Counted from the first letter of the stretch, positions 48,347-59,182 are shown. The stretch is DNA of 64,000 nt from Planctomycetota bacterium (GCA_016712275.1 JADJRI010000001.1:62001-126000), one strand, 5' to 3'. The notes: generated from the letters alone by a model not told the origin. Translations and numbers: made by a program.

Positions 48347-49541
48347 GTGAATCTCCGCTTCATTTACCTGTCCCGCAATCTGACCCGCAACCCATTGCGC
48401 ACGGTCCTGACCTGCCTGGCCGTCGCATTGCCGATTATCATTTACGTCCTCTCGATGTCCGTCGTCGATGGCCTGCAAGCCTTCCTCGACAATTCCGCCA
48501 AGCAATTGCGCCTGGCGATCACCCAGAAAACATCGATCATCAATCCCCTGCCGGCCGGCCATCGTGCCAAAATTGAGGCACTCGATCCGACCCATCAGCG
48601 AATTCTCGCTGTTTGCGGCCTGCGCTACATCGGCGGGCAGCGCCCCGGCGAACCGGTGCCGCTTTCAACGCTGGCGGTCGATCACGATTCCTTTGTCGCC
48701 GCGCTGCCGGAAAACAATCTCACTCCGGAGGAAATCGAAACGTGGAACAAAGATCGCCAGGCCCTCATGGTCGGTCGGGGAACGGCCGAGGACATGGGCT
48801 GGAAAGTGGGCGATCAGGTCACCATTTACCCGTCCATTCCACCGTATGTGAACATTCAGTTCCGCGTCGTCTCCACGCTGCCCAACGCGACCGACATCAT
48901 CACCAATTGGTGCCGCCGCGATTACATGGAGGAAGTCCTGCGCGAGGCTTATCCCGAGGCCGATGAAAACGACGAGCGCTTCAACAAAGTGACCTTCTTT
49001 TTCGTCCGCTGCGCGTCGCAGGCAGACATCGACTACTACCGGCAGAAAATCGACGAGCAATTTCGCGGTTCGCCAGACGAAACAAAGACGCAGGACGAAA
49101 AAACTTTCATGAGCGAATTCATCACCCAGCAATTCGACCTGCCGAAAAACCTGACGATTCTGTCGGCGCTGACCGTGCTGGTGGCCGTGCTGGCTGCCGC
49201 CAACACGATGAGCATGAATTTTCGCGATCGCATCAATGAAATCGCGACGCTCAAGTCGCTCGGTTTCGGCGGCGGTTTAGCATTTGCCCTCATCCAGAGC
49301 GAAAGCCTGCTCCTGTGCGGCATGGGCGGCCTGATCGGGTCGCTGGGGCCCTACATCGCCTTCAACCACACGGGCCTGCGCAACATCACGCTGCCGGTGA
49401 TTCAAACTTTAAACATCATGCCCTTCACCTGCATGAAAGCGATGGGAATCGCAATCGCCATCGGCATCTTTTGCGGCCATGTGGCCGGGCTGGCTCGCCT
49501 TCCGCATGAAAGTCGTTTCGGCGCTTCGGGACTTGGGATAA
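48347..49541 (+). CDS. FtsX-like ABC permease, type A copy 2 (3' frameshift)
   Basis: Homologue of the permease at 45903. Shared landmarks include KTSLVNPLPEG versus KTSIINPLPAG, AAWNKDRQACVVG versus ETWNKDRQALMVG, and TPDETKSEDENTF versus SPDETKTQDEKTF. The start is GTG 48347. Near the end the frame leaves the family. A one-base change in the GGG at 49487-49489 restores LAFRMKVVSALRDLG and a stop at 49541, three bases before the next start. Without correction the frame would run to 49972 over the next gene. Confidence 0.88.
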
Positions 49542-49544
49542 CGC

Positions 49545-50717
49545 ATGGTTTTGCCGCTGACTTACAACTGGCGCAACCTCTTTGTACGAAAGCTCAGCAC
49601 GGCGCTGACATTTTCTGTGGTGGCCGTTGTGGTCGGCGTGCTCGCTGTTTTGCTGTCGTTCACCGAAGGCATAAAGGCGTCGCTTCGTGCGGCCGGTTCA
49701 TCGCGCAACATCATCGTGCTGACGGTCGGCGCGACTGCCGAAAGCACGAGCATTATCTCCCCCGACGACGCGGGAAAACTCGTTCAGACGCCGGGCATCG
49801 CGCTCGATTCCTCGGGTTCCCCGATGATCAGCCGGGAACTTTGCGTGCAAACATCGATTCGCCGCCGGGGCCCCGAGGGCAAACCGGCCAACGTCGCGAT
49901 TCGCGGTGTCGATCCGGTGGCATGGCAGGTGCATACAGAAACGAAAATCATCGAGGGCCGTCCTTTTTCTGACGGCGCCGCGGAAATCATCGTCGGCAAG
50001 GCCGCTTCCCAGCGATATGAAAACCTGCAGGTCGGCAAGAAGATCGAATTGGGGCGCACATCCACCACGATGTGCGAGGTGGTCGGCATTTTCGAAGCGG
50101 ACGGCAGCGCATTTGAGAGCGAAGTCTGGACCTCACGGGGCGTGCTCTCCAACCTGTATGGTCGGACCTTTGTCTCCAGCGCCGTGCTAAGGCTCGCCGA
50201 CAACGCAAGCCCCGACGCCGCAATAGCCTATATTCGCGGTCCGGCCGTCAACATGGCCGCCAAACTGGAGACGGCTTACTACGAAGAGCTTTCTTCAAAA
50301 TCCACTCAGATTGTCGCCCTTACATCCATACTCATCGCCATCATGGCGGCTGGCGCGGTCTTTGCAGTCGCCAACACCATGTATGCAGCGGTCGATGGCC
50401 GTCGGCGTGAAATAGCGATGCTCCGCACAATTGGTTTCACGCGCGCGGCGATCCTCACCTCGTTCGTGTTCGAATCGCTGATGATTTGTCTGGCAGCCTG
50501 CGCGCTGGGCCTGTTGGGTGCGTCGTTTGCAAGCGGAAAGCGCGAAGACTTCTTATCGGACACCACGTGGACGGTCATGGCGTATGAATTGAAACTCACG
50601 CCGGCGATTATTGCCGTGGCCGTGATTGTTTCAACCCTCGTGGGAATTGTCGGCGCACTGGCGCCGGCGGCCAAAGCCTCGCGAATCAGCATTTTGGAAG
50701 CCCTACGAAAGGCCTGA
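49545..50717 (+). CDS. FtsX-like ABC permease, type B copy 2
   Basis: Intact 390-aa permease homologous to the gene at 47089. It begins MVLPLTYNWRNLFVRK, has the periplasmic domain with KIIEGRPFSDGAAEIIVGKA, and the coupling motif GRRREIAMLRTIGFTRAAIL before the last two helices. It is nearly contiguous with the previous permease (three bases between). The order A-B-A'-B' with one ATPase upstream suggests a tandem duplication of a permease pair. The members may form alternative heterodimers. Confidence 0.92.
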   Translation: MVLPLTYNWRNLFVRKLSTALTFSVVAVVVGVLAVLLSFTEGIKASLRAAGSSRNIIVLTVGATAESTSIISPDDAGKLVQTPGIALDSSGSPMISRELCVQTSIRRRGPEGKPANVAIRGVDPVAWQVHTETKIIEGRPFSDGAAEIIVGKAASQRYENLQVGKKIELGRTSTTMCEVVGIFEADGSAFESEVWTSRGVLSNLYGRTFVSSAVLRLADNASPDAAIAYIRGPAVNMAAKLETAYYEELSSKSTQIVALTSILIAIMAAGAVFAVANTMYAAVDGRRREIAMLRTIGFTRAAILTSFVFESLMICLAACALGLLGASFASGKREDFLSDTTWTVMAYELKLTPAIIAVAVIVSTLVGIVGALAPAAKASRISILEALRKA

Positions 50718-50742
50718 CGATCTGCTACAATTCAGCATAAGT

Positions 50743-52035
50743 ATGTCATCGCAACCTGATATTCGCGCTCAACTCCGATCCCTTTCGATACCCAAGGATC
50801 AGCGGCCCAATTCCGCTTCCGGAAAAGGCGGCGGCGCCGGCGATCGCGCGACGGCTGCACCGCGCCCAACGGCCAAAGCTCGAGGCGGCTGGGGCAAAGT
50901 GCTGGGGATTATTGTCGTATTGCTATTCATCGGCGAAGGGGTGTTCTACTTCAAGGCCGGTTCGCTGTACCTCTTCGGATTGGGCGCGGAGTCCGGCAAA
51001 GCTGCTGCCGCGGACGTGTCACTCTTTACCGTCACTGAGCGTACGGACACCGGCCCCATGCCGGTGCATACAGCCACCGGAAAAATCGTTTCTGATCACA
51101 AAGTTCGCGTGACGACCAAGGTCTCCGGCCAGATTATCGAATTGCTCTTCGAACAAGGCGACATGATACAAAAGGGGCAGGTGCTGGCCCGGCTCGAAAG
51201 CGTGCTGCCCAAGGCCCGCCGCGATGAAGCGGCCGCCGCGCTGATCAAGGCAAAGGCCAATCTTGCATACCAGAAGACCAACTTCGAACGCATTGAACGG
51301 CTGTTCAAGGAGCAGAACGCGCCGGAAATCGAATATGCCGAAGCTAAACGGGCGTTTGAGGAGTCCCAGGCCCAGGTCGAGCAGAATCAGGCGCTCTTGG
51401 ATTGGTCTGAAAAAGTACTGCGGGATTGCGAAGTCGTAGCGCCGATCAGCGGGGTGATTCTCGAACGTAATGTCGAAGTCGGCGATTTCGTCGCGGCCGA
51501 AGGCGGCATCGGCGCCAATGCCAACGCCCAGTTCGGCACGATCGCAGACATGGATGTTCTTCGCGTCGAGGTCGATATCAGCGAGCTCGACATCGCCCGC
51601 ATCAGGAAGGACATGCCCTGCAAAATCACGCCCGACGCCTATAAGGATCGCAAGTATGAAGGCCACGTGATGTGGATCGATCCCGGTGCGAATTATTCAA
51701 AGGCAACGGTGCAGGTAAAGGTGCGCATCGAAAACCCGGATCGATTCCTGCGTGTCGAGGGCGTGGCACAGGTCGTCTTCCTCGCCCCGGACTCCGCTTC
51801 CGCCGGCGGTGAATCCGGTGGTATCTGGATACCCGCCTCGGCCTGTTCGGTTTCCAGCGATGGAAAATCGGGGCGCGTGTTTGTCGTAAATGACGGGCGA
51901 CTGAAGGAATCGACTGTGTCCCTGGGGCAGAAGGTCGCGAGTCAGTTGGAAGTGACCGATGGCCTTACCGTCGGACAAAAAATCGCCTCCGGAAACATCG
52001 AAAAACTAAGCGACGGACAGCGCATTAAGGGTTGA
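50743..52035 (+). CDS. HlyD/MacA-type periplasmic adaptor protein
   Basis: Membrane-fusion protein that would link the ABC permeases to an outer-membrane exit channel. From ATG 50743 it has a Gly/Ala-rich cytoplasmic leader, one helix (VLGIIVVLLFIGEGVFYF), a lipoyl-like beta domain (TTKVSGQIIELLFEQGDMIQ), an alpha-hairpin coiled coil (about 160-225) closing with VVAPISGVILERNVEVGDFV, and a C-terminal beta-barrel. The match to MacA-like adaptors plus the MacB-like ATPase/permeases suggests a tripartite exporter. No TolC homologue is adjacent. It starts 26 bases after the last permease. Confidence 0.9.
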   Translation: MSSQPDIRAQLRSLSIPKDQRPNSASGKGGGAGDRATAAPRPTAKARGGWGKVLGIIVVLLFIGEGVFYFKAGSLYLFGLGAESGKAAAADVSLFTVTERTDTGPMPVHTATGKIVSDHKVRVTTKVSGQIIELLFEQGDMIQKGQVLARLESVLPKARRDEAAAALIKAKANLAYQKTNFERIERLFKEQNAPEIEYAEAKRAFEESQAQVEQNQALLDWSEKVLRDCEVVAPISGVILERNVEVGDFVAAEGGIGANANAQFGTIADMDVLRVEVDISELDIARIRKDMPCKITPDAYKDRKYEGHVMWIDPGANYSKATVQVKVRIENPDRFLRVEGVAQVVFLAPDSASAGGESGGIWIPASACSVSSDGKSGRVFVVNDGRLKESTVSLGQKVASQLEVTDGLTVGQKIASGNIEKLSDGQRIKG

Positions 52036-52048
52036 TCGTGCCGGCCCT

Positions 52049-52852
52049 TTACTTCTTCACCACATTGAACAAATCGTAAGACATCAGCCGAAATCGAAGC
52101 AGCCACTCAACAAATCGCAGATAAAAGAACCGCCCGCGAAATCCCTTGGCCGCTTTCCAGCCCTTTTTCCCAATCATCATCAGTCCGCCATAGAGCGAAT
52201 CCGACGCGCCTTGGGTGACATCTTCATAGCGCACCAGCTCAAACCGATTGGCATCGAACGCCTCCCGATATTGATCGGGCGACCATAGATGCGACTGCGT
52301 GCTGAACTGGCCCGCCACATTGTCAAGCATTTCGAAACAGCGAAACGTTCGCCGCCAGCGCGTGCAAATATCACCAAGACAGAGCGTGCCGCCGGGCTTC
52401 AGCACGCGATGGCATTCGGCAATAAAACGATTCTTGTCCGAATAGTGCAGGGCCGATTCGAGATTGAAAATGACATCGACGGAGTCGTTCGGAAACGGCA
52501 GATGGTGGGCATCGCCGTGAATAAAGTACGGACGAGACGCTTTGCCGGTCCAGTTTCGCTCTGCGGCCCGCACGCTCGACGGGCAAAACTCCAGCCCCAT
52601 TACGCGGGCCGGTCGAAATCGCTCAAAGATCCAACTGCTCGGCCCCCCGATGCCGCAGCCGACATCCAGCACGGTGCTCTCAGGGGTAATCGGCACATTG
52701 CCGATCAGCCGCCAAACCAGATCCTTCTGATGCTGATCGAACGAGCCCTCGCTGCGATTCTGTGCATATCCCGCGTTGTAGCCCAACAAGCCATAGGCAC
52801 GGGTCAGTCGAAGGTTCGGTTCGTAAAAGGCGTGAAGACTCTGTTGACTCAT
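52049..52852 (-). CDS. Class I SAM-dependent methyltransferase
   Basis: 267-aa methyltransferase of the Methyltransf_11/25 group. ATG 52852 was chosen because the upstream frame is low-complexity. Motif I VLDVGCGIGGPSSWIFERF, motif II VMGLEFCPSSVRAAE, the acidic HGDAHHLPFPNDSVDVIF and ECHRVLKPGGTLCLGD post-motif are clear. The C-terminus contains hydrophobic/aromatic segments (FFYLRFVEWLLRFRL) that may associate with the membrane. The substrate is probably a lipid or quinone-like small molecule; this is inference. It converges on the ABC operon with 13 bases between stops. Confidence 0.8.
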   Translation of the reverse strand: MSQQSLHAFYEPNLRLTRAYGLLGYNAGYAQNRSEGSFDQHQKDLVWRLIGNVPITPESTVLDVGCGIGGPSSWIFERFRPARVMGLEFCPSSVRAAERNWTGKASRPYFIHGDAHHLPFPNDSVDVIFNLESALHYSDKNRFIAECHRVLKPGGTLCLGDICTRWRRTFRCFEMLDNVAGQFSTQSHLWSPDQYREAFDANRFELVRYEDVTQGASDSLYGGLMMIGKKGWKAAKGFRGRFFYLRFVEWLLRFRLMSYDLFNVVKK

Positions 52853-53069
52853 GAGGCCGGTCCCGGGCGGCTCGCTGGAATCTCTCCAACGGCCAGTTCG
52901 AGGCCCTCGCAGTTCGCGCGTGGCTCGCGATGGGCAAGCCGGCCCCGACGGATTCAATTAATCGGCCACCATTGTAGTTTGAGACGGGAAACGTTCAAAG
53001 CGCCATTGATGGGGATCGGGATTCAATTTTGACCGCGGGAATTCCTTATATTCACAATTGCCCAAAACG

Positions 53070-53110
53070 AATGAAGGGCGAACCATCCGTCGGACGGTCC
53101 ACCCTTCATT
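53070..53110. terminator. Hairpin terminator after the 40-aa ORF
   Basis: Arms aatgaaggg...ccttcatt (53070-53110) form a 41-base imperfect hairpin. On the - strand it is followed by CGTTTTGGG. It lies 23 bases downstream of the small ORF stop. Confidence 0.6.
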
Positions 53111-53133
53111 GAAAATCAATCGACTCAAAGTCC

Positions 53134-53256
53134 TCAGAAAACCCGGACCGCATTGAAAATGTCGGCCAGATTCGTAAACATCGTTTGAAGCAGTCCGTTC
53201 AGAAAGCTGAAAAACGCGCTGACGAAGTTCTCAAAGGTGTTGTTCAATTCGAGCAT
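53134..53256 (-). CDS. Small hydrophobic/amphipathic protein, 40 aa
   Basis: Short but well-formed gene. AAGGAG lies nine bases before ATG 53256. The 40-residue product (MLELNNTFENFVSAFF..., ending NAVRVF) is amphipathic with many Phe, Leu and Asn, and a hairpin terminator follows. It has no match I recognise. Its features are compatible with a small membrane-active peptide, a type I-like toxin or a structural microprotein. None is proven. Confidence 0.55.
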   Translation of the reverse strand: MLELNNTFENFVSAFFSFLNGLLQTMFTNLADIFNAVRVF

Positions 53257-53397
53257 CGGTCTGTACTCCTTGCGAAATCTCGCTGGGCGAGGCCAGTGAA
53301 TCATAACCGCGCGATTGCAAGCGGCGACAAAGGGTCGGCAAAATTCGTACGTTTCCGCACGCTCCTCGCCTCCCCATGTCTTTATCGTCAAACGAAA

Positions 53398-53432
53398 CCG
53401 CCCGGCTTCGCATTCGAAGGCGGGCGGCTTTT
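53398..53432. terminator. Bidirectional terminator after tpx
   Basis: Stem ccgcccggcttcg / cgaaggcgggcgg with one mismatch and a short loop. On the + strand it is followed by CTTTTTA, on the - strand by TTTCGTTTG. It lies about 100 bases downstream of the tpx stop and ahead of the 40-aa ORF. Confidence 0.65.
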
Positions 53433-53529
53433 TATCGTGGATAATCCCGGACGGTTGCCGAAAATGTCCGCCACCCCTGCGGGACAGCGCCCCATTCTCA
53501 GGATACTGCCGAAGTAGGGCAAAACGGGC

Positions 53530-54042
53530 TTACTTCGCGATTTCCTTTGCCACAGCAACAACCGCGTCATAGTTCGGATGGTTCGCGACTTCCGGCACAT
53601 ACTCGGCATACTTGATCTTGTTGTCCGCACCGACCACGAACACCGCGCGGCTGTTGATGCGATGGTCGGGAATGTAAGTGCCGTATTTCTTGCCAAAATC
53701 GCCATGCTTCGCGTCGCTCAGCGTTTTGAATTTCGCGGTGTCGATGCCCTCGGCGCCGCAGAACCGCGCCATGGCCACCGGCAAATCGAAGCTGATCGTG
53801 TAGAAATCGACATTCGGAAGATTCGCCACTTCCTTGTAAAATCGGCGCGTCTGCTCGGCGCACACCGGCGTGTCCAGCGACGGAACGACGCTGTAAATAC
53901 GGGCCTTGCCGAAGCCGTCGCTCAGCTTGCCGTCGGTCACGAGATTCGTGCGAACGACCGCATCCGGGGCGGCATCGCCCACCTTGAGTTCCGGTCCTTC
54001 GAGTGAAAGTGGATTGCCCTTCAATGTGCAGGTTCTGCCCAT
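53530..54042 (-). CDS. tpx: Thiol peroxidase Tpx (atypical 2-Cys peroxiredoxin)
   Basis: Thioredoxin-dependent peroxidase that reduces hydrogen peroxide and organic peroxides. ATG 54042 has AAGGAG about nine bases upstream and gives a 170-residue protein, normal for Tpx. The peroxidatic Cys is C61 in SLDTPVCAEQTRRF and the resolving Cys is C95 in MARFCGAEGI, matching E. coli Tpx positions. The frame extends further upstream but without protein-like content. It is transcribed alone and terminated by the hairpin at 53398. Confidence 0.95.
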   Translation of the reverse strand: MGRTCTLKGNPLSLEGPELKVGDAAPDAVVRTNLVTDGKLSDGFGKARIYSVVPSLDTPVCAEQTRRFYKEVANLPNVDFYTISFDLPVAMARFCGAEGIDTAKFKTLSDAKHGDFGKKYGTYIPDHRINSRAVFVVGADNKIKYAEYVPEVANHPNYDAVVAVAKEIAK

Positions 54043-54239
54043 GCGTGTTGCTCCTTGGTTGCGATTCGGGTGATTTTCTACCGAGACGATTGCGTCCAAC
54101 AGTCGGAATGATAGGAGACTTTGCTCAACAAGGTCAAAATCGGGCGGGCGATCATGCCCTCGGGTTTGCTTACGCCAACCCTCGAATTTCTCGTGGCGAA
54201 TTAACCCTGAAGTCAGAGTCATGCGCGGCCGGGGCCTTA

Positions 54240-54630
54240 AAGGGGGCACATCCAAAAAAAAAACGGCCCACCCCCCCAGAATTGGAAAAAAAATAAAAAG
54301 GGGTCCCCCCCATTTTTTAAAGGTTGGGCCCTAAAAACCACCCACGGCCTCCCCCCCCACCCCCCACACCACCCCACCAAAAAAAAAAAAAAAAAAAAAA
54401 AGGCCCCCCCCACCCGAAAAAAAAAAAAAAAAAGTTCCCCGCCGGGGGCGGCCTCTCCTCCCCCCCCGGGGCAACCCCCAACCCCGGGGGGGGGCGCGGC
54501 AAAAAAAAAAGGGCCCACGCGGCGGCACCACCCAACCGCCCCCCCTGCAATAACCCCCGCCACCCCTTCCCACGGGGGGCCCCAAACCCCGGGGGGGGGG
54601 GCCCATAAAAAAAAAAAATTTTTTGCCCTA
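54240..54630. other. Homopolymer-run tract, probably a sequence artefact
   Basis: About 390 bases made almost wholly of runs of A, C and G (up to 22 A in a row), unlike anything else in the window. Base composition and run lengths change abruptly at both ends. Apparent frames through it encode only Gly/Phe/Pro/Lys strings. I treat it as unreliable assembly sequence, not biology. The true sequence between tpx and the DUF1801 gene is unknown. Confidence 0.8.
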
Positions 54631-54825
54631 ACTCCGGTGCTCGTTTGCCGCAGCCGCCGCGCACAATCACAAGACCCACCGCCGCCCGATTCCACATCGC
54701 CATTCGCATGATTCGGCCTTTCCTCTTGACGCGTCGACCCGCCCACCTCGATTCCGATGAATGGTAGCCCTACCCATCGGCCGCGGCCTACGTCGCCTTC
54801 GGACACTGCGCCACCGACGCGAGTA

Positions 54826-55182
54826 TCAGTTCGCGATGGCCCGGCTTCGCGCCTGGCGCACCGACCGAATGTCAATGGTCCGCGAAGGCCTTCCATCGCC
54901 CTGCAAGAAACCCTTGGGATCGGGAAGCGTCGCCCCCCTGAATGAAGCCCAGCCGACGACGCCCGATCGGCCATCGATCGTGCAGACGTTGCCCCCAATC
55001 GCCCCGTATGGGCTGTCCGCCATGTAGTAGCAAAGGGAGTGGAACTTGATCGCTTCGGTTACGCCGGGCGCGGCCTTCAGCACGACCTCGCGCATCGCCA
55101 GCACCAGATCGCAGACTTCGCCGGGGCACTGCTCAAGATAGGCGGCGATCTGATCGGGCGTCAGCCGGTGTTCGGACGGCAC
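54826..55182 (-). CDS. DUF1801 domain protein
   Basis: Small cytoplasmic protein of the DUF1801 (YdhG-like) fold, 118 aa. Family features: DLVLAMREVVLKAAPGVTEA, IKFHSLCYYMAD and GNVCTIDGRSGVVGWASF, with GATLPDPKGFLQGDGRPSRT near the end. The start is GTG 55182. Members are widespread but without an assigned biochemical role. Other members in this family often end soon after the SRTI(D/R)I stretch, as here. The gene lies between the artefact tract and the asnS fragment. Confidence 0.78.
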   Translation of the reverse strand: MPSEHRLTPDQIAAYLEQCPGEVCDLVLAMREVVLKAAPGVTEAIKFHSLCYYMADSPYGAIGGNVCTIDGRSGVVGWASFRGATLPDPKGFLQGDGRPSRTIDIRSVRQARSRAIAN

Positions 55183-55251
55183 GATTCTTTCCTTCCCGTG
55201 AGCGATGCACGACCCGGTTCAGCGCAGACCGGATCCGCCCGGCGCGGCGGC

Positions 55252-55354
55252 TCATGGATAGAACCGCCCCATCATCCGCGGAAACGGGATCGTCTCCCGA
55301 ATATGCTTCAGCCCGCAAATCCACGCCACCGTCCGCTCCACGCCGAGGCCGAAG
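55252..55354 (-). pseudogene. Diverged duplicate of the asnS 3' end
   Basis: 103 bases colinear with 56152-56254 and without indels. By eye about 11 differ. It encodes FGLGVERTVAWICG and the rest of the AsnRS C-terminus to FYP and a stop, with a single amino-acid change (L to I); the other changes are silent or in the stop codon. It has no upstream part. It forms a direct repeat flanking the PIN/partner module. Confidence 0.85.
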
Positions 55355-55374
55355 GTGCGAAGGGGCGGGCGAAG

Positions 55375-55569
55375 TCATCCGACCTTCTTGGATCGCGGAG
55401 TGTGAATTTCATCCTCTACGCGCCTTGGGGGCAGCGAAATCGTCTTCCGGCCGGATTTCTGCAGGCGAACGCGCGCATCCTCACAGATCGAATGCAAATC
55501 ACCGTGGAATCGCTCTGAGATTTCTTCGCGAATGCGATGGATTTCTTCGACGATCGGGTCATTTTTCAT
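55375..55569 (-). CDS. Putative antitoxin/partner of the PIN protein, 64 aa
   Basis: Small acidic-to-basic helical protein beginning MKNDPIVEEIHRIREEISER, with HGDLHSICEDARVR and a C-terminal basic tail (SLPPRRVEDEIHTPRSKKVG). The ATG overlaps the corrected stop of the PIN gene (ATGA arrangement), a strong sign of translational coupling. Proteins of this kind are known as neighbours of PIN-domain genes in cyanobacteria and planctomycetes. The antitoxin role is inferred. It ends 20 bases from the asnS fragment. Confidence 0.65.
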   Translation of the reverse strand: MKNDPIVEEIHRIREEISERFHGDLHSICEDARVRLQKSGRKTISLPPRRVEDEIHTPRSKKVG

Positions 55570-56043
55570 GGCGGCGTTTCCATCAGTTCATAGGGCGTGC
55601 AGATGTTCGGCGGAACATAACCTGCATCTCGACAGGTCTGCTCTATTTACGCCACAAAATCGCGTTGGCCAAGAAATGTTTGCAGTTCCATGTCAACAAA
55701 TACTGAACTCCGTTGACCGTCGAAATCGCCAGATGCAGGGCATCGACTTTCGCTTTCGCCGGCAACGCGCCTTCATCGATGAGCCTCACAGCGAGCGGTT
55801 CCACCGCGGGCGTGATGGCGAGGAGTCTATTTCATCCAAGACGGCCATTCGGTCCGCCGCGCGAGCGTCTCCAACCGACGCCTCATCAACGACAAATTGC
55901 GATGTGACAAGCGAAAACTCCGAACGATGATCGCTCCACCACTTGACCGTCAGTTCCTGTTGACCGCGAATAATCGCATCGCTCGATCTACGCGATGTCA
56001 GGTAACTGATGATTGTCGTTTCGATGTAAACTGAAGACGCCAT
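55566..56043 (-). CDS. PIN-domain protein, VapC-like toxin (frameshifted)
   Basis: Probable RNase of the PIN fold. It begins MASSVYIETTIISYLTSRRS, whose acidic residue fits the first PIN aspartate/glutamate region, and continues with SQFVVDEASVGDARAADRM. After a break near 55828 the next frame gives LAITPAVEPLA, then ALPAKAKVDALHLAISTVNG and LLTWNCKHFLANAILWRK. A second missing A at 55646-55648 leads to IEQTCRDAGYVPPNICTPYE and a stop overlapping the partner gene. As written the gene is not functional, but the breaks resemble the window's other indels. Confidence 0.72.
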
Positions 56044-56151
56044 GTATCTACATTGTCCTGTTGCTTGGCGCTGTCACCACTATGTGATCGGGTTGGGAAG
56101 TCTAAACCGAATACTCTCCATGAAGGCAAATAATCCAATCGGTGCAGCCTG

Positions 56152-57654
<1,503 letters not shown>

Positions 57655-58312
57655 TCGAATTCCCCGGGGCGTGCATAAGGCACGCAAGTCTAAATAATGG
57701 AAAACGCTAGTTTTCAGGGAAAACGATTCGCCTCGCAAGCGGGCGGCACGAACGACCAATGCGGCTTGATTTCGATGGTATTCAATGGCGGCAATTGGAA
57801 GTGCAATTCGATTCACGGGCAAAGGACATGACGCAATTCCTGCGACATTCGCGCGGAGAATCTCAAATGGCAAGGCTGCCCTTATGTTTATGCAAATGAT
57901 GATCTTTGAAGCCGACTCGAAGCGAATAGCGCATCCATTTCACACCGTCGCTGGTGCCGCGTCGCCAACGCCCCGCCCCTGTGAATCACAACAGCTTATC
58001 CACAATCCACAATCCGCATTGCGAGGCAAGCCCGCAATGGTTCGGCCACGAAGCCATCCTGTGAAATCCGGCCAATTCTGCGCAATCACCTGAATAATTA
58101 CTCGAATACCGGCAAAGCCATAATATGCTAAGTAATCACAAGATACCGTCGGCTAGGCGAATTGCGTCCGTCGCCCTATCATGCTCGTTCATGTGAATTG
58201 GCCATCGGGGAGCCTGCGACCTTTGAAAGGCCATTATTCGGTTCGCAGGGTCGAATTATACAGGTTTTCAACAACCCCCATCGCCCCGCGGAAATCGTTC
58301 AGGAACCCCCTT
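57655..58312. other. Divergent intergenic region, nothing recognised
   Basis: About 650 bases between asnS and lptB. It must contain promoters for both genes. I see no conserved RNA, repeat or ORF. The in-frame extension of lptB upstream to 58181 reads as non-protein sequence. Confidence 0.45.
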
Positions 58313-59083
58313 GTGACGCGACTCCTAGAAGCGAAAAACCTCGTCAAGACCTACAGCGGACGAACGGTGGTCCAAAGCGTCAATTTCCATGTCGACCGCG
58401 GCGAAATCGTGGGCCTGCTGGGTAGAAACGGTGCGGGTAAGACCACCAGCTTTCGCATGACCGTCGGCATGGTAAAGCCCGATGGCGGCGAAGTCCTCTT
58501 CAACAACGATCCCATCACCGACTTGCCGATGTACAAGCGCACCCAAAAAGGCATCGGCTATCTCTCGCAGGAAAGCAGCATCTTCGTTCGCCTGACCGTG
58601 GAAAAGAATCTGCTCGCGATTCTCGAACTGATGCCGGGCCTGACCTCGGCCGAGCGAAAAAAGCGTGCTCATGAGTTGATGGAACAGTTTGGCTTGATGA
58701 AAAACGCGAGGCAGGAGGCCCGCACGCTCTCCGGTGGCGAACGCCGCAAGCTCGAAATCGCCCGCGCACTCGTGACCCAGCCCGCCATTATTCTGCTCGA
58801 TGAGCCATTCAGCGGCGTGGACCCGATCGCCGTACAGGATTTGCAGCGTGAGATTCTGCATCTCCGCGGCAAGATGGGCATCTCTTTCCTGATCACCGAC
58901 CACAACGTCCGTCAGACGCTGGAAGTCACCGACCGCAGCTACATCATTCACGAAGGAAAAGTTCTCCGCGAAGGAAGCCCTCGCGAACTGATCAACGACC
59001 CTCTCGTGCGCGACACCTACCTCGGCTCGACCTTCCGCGGCGACGAATTCGACAACCGCGCCGCCCGGCCAAAAACGGCTTAG
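58313..59083 (+). CDS. lptB: LPS export ABC ATPase LptB
   Basis: ATPase of the LptB2FG machine that extracts lipopolysaccharide from the inner membrane. With GTG 58313 it is 256 aa. Walker A GRNGAGKTT (37-45), LptB-typical GYLSQESSIFVRLTVEKNL, signature TLSGGERRKLEIARAL, Walker B IILLDEPFSGVDPIAV, and the H-loop ITDHNVRQTLE are present. The combination SGVDPIAVQDLQ and DHNVRQTL separates LptB from branched-chain amino acid ATPases. Its presence implies an LPS-bearing outer membrane. lptA, lptC and lptF/G are not adjacent. Confidence 0.93.
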   Translation: MTRLLEAKNLVKTYSGRTVVQSVNFHVDRGEIVGLLGRNGAGKTTSFRMTVGMVKPDGGEVLFNNDPITDLPMYKRTQKGIGYLSQESSIFVRLTVEKNLLAILELMPGLTSAERKKRAHELMEQFGLMKNARQEARTLSGGERRKLEIARALVTQPAIILLDEPFSGVDPIAVQDLQREILHLRGKMGISFLITDHNVRQTLEVTDRSYIIHEGKVLREGSPRELINDPLVRDTYLGSTFRGDEFDNRAARPKTA

Positions 59084-59182
59084 CGAGAATCAAAGACAGA
59101 AGTGGAATTCGATATCCCAACCTAACATTTATCGCTTGGTATTCGAACGACGTGATTTAACTCAAAACGGCCGCACGAGGCA

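Noticed and set aside
54237..54998. Gly/Phe-rich frames through the homopolymer tract
   Set aside because: They exist only because of the artefactual runs and have no protein-like composition.
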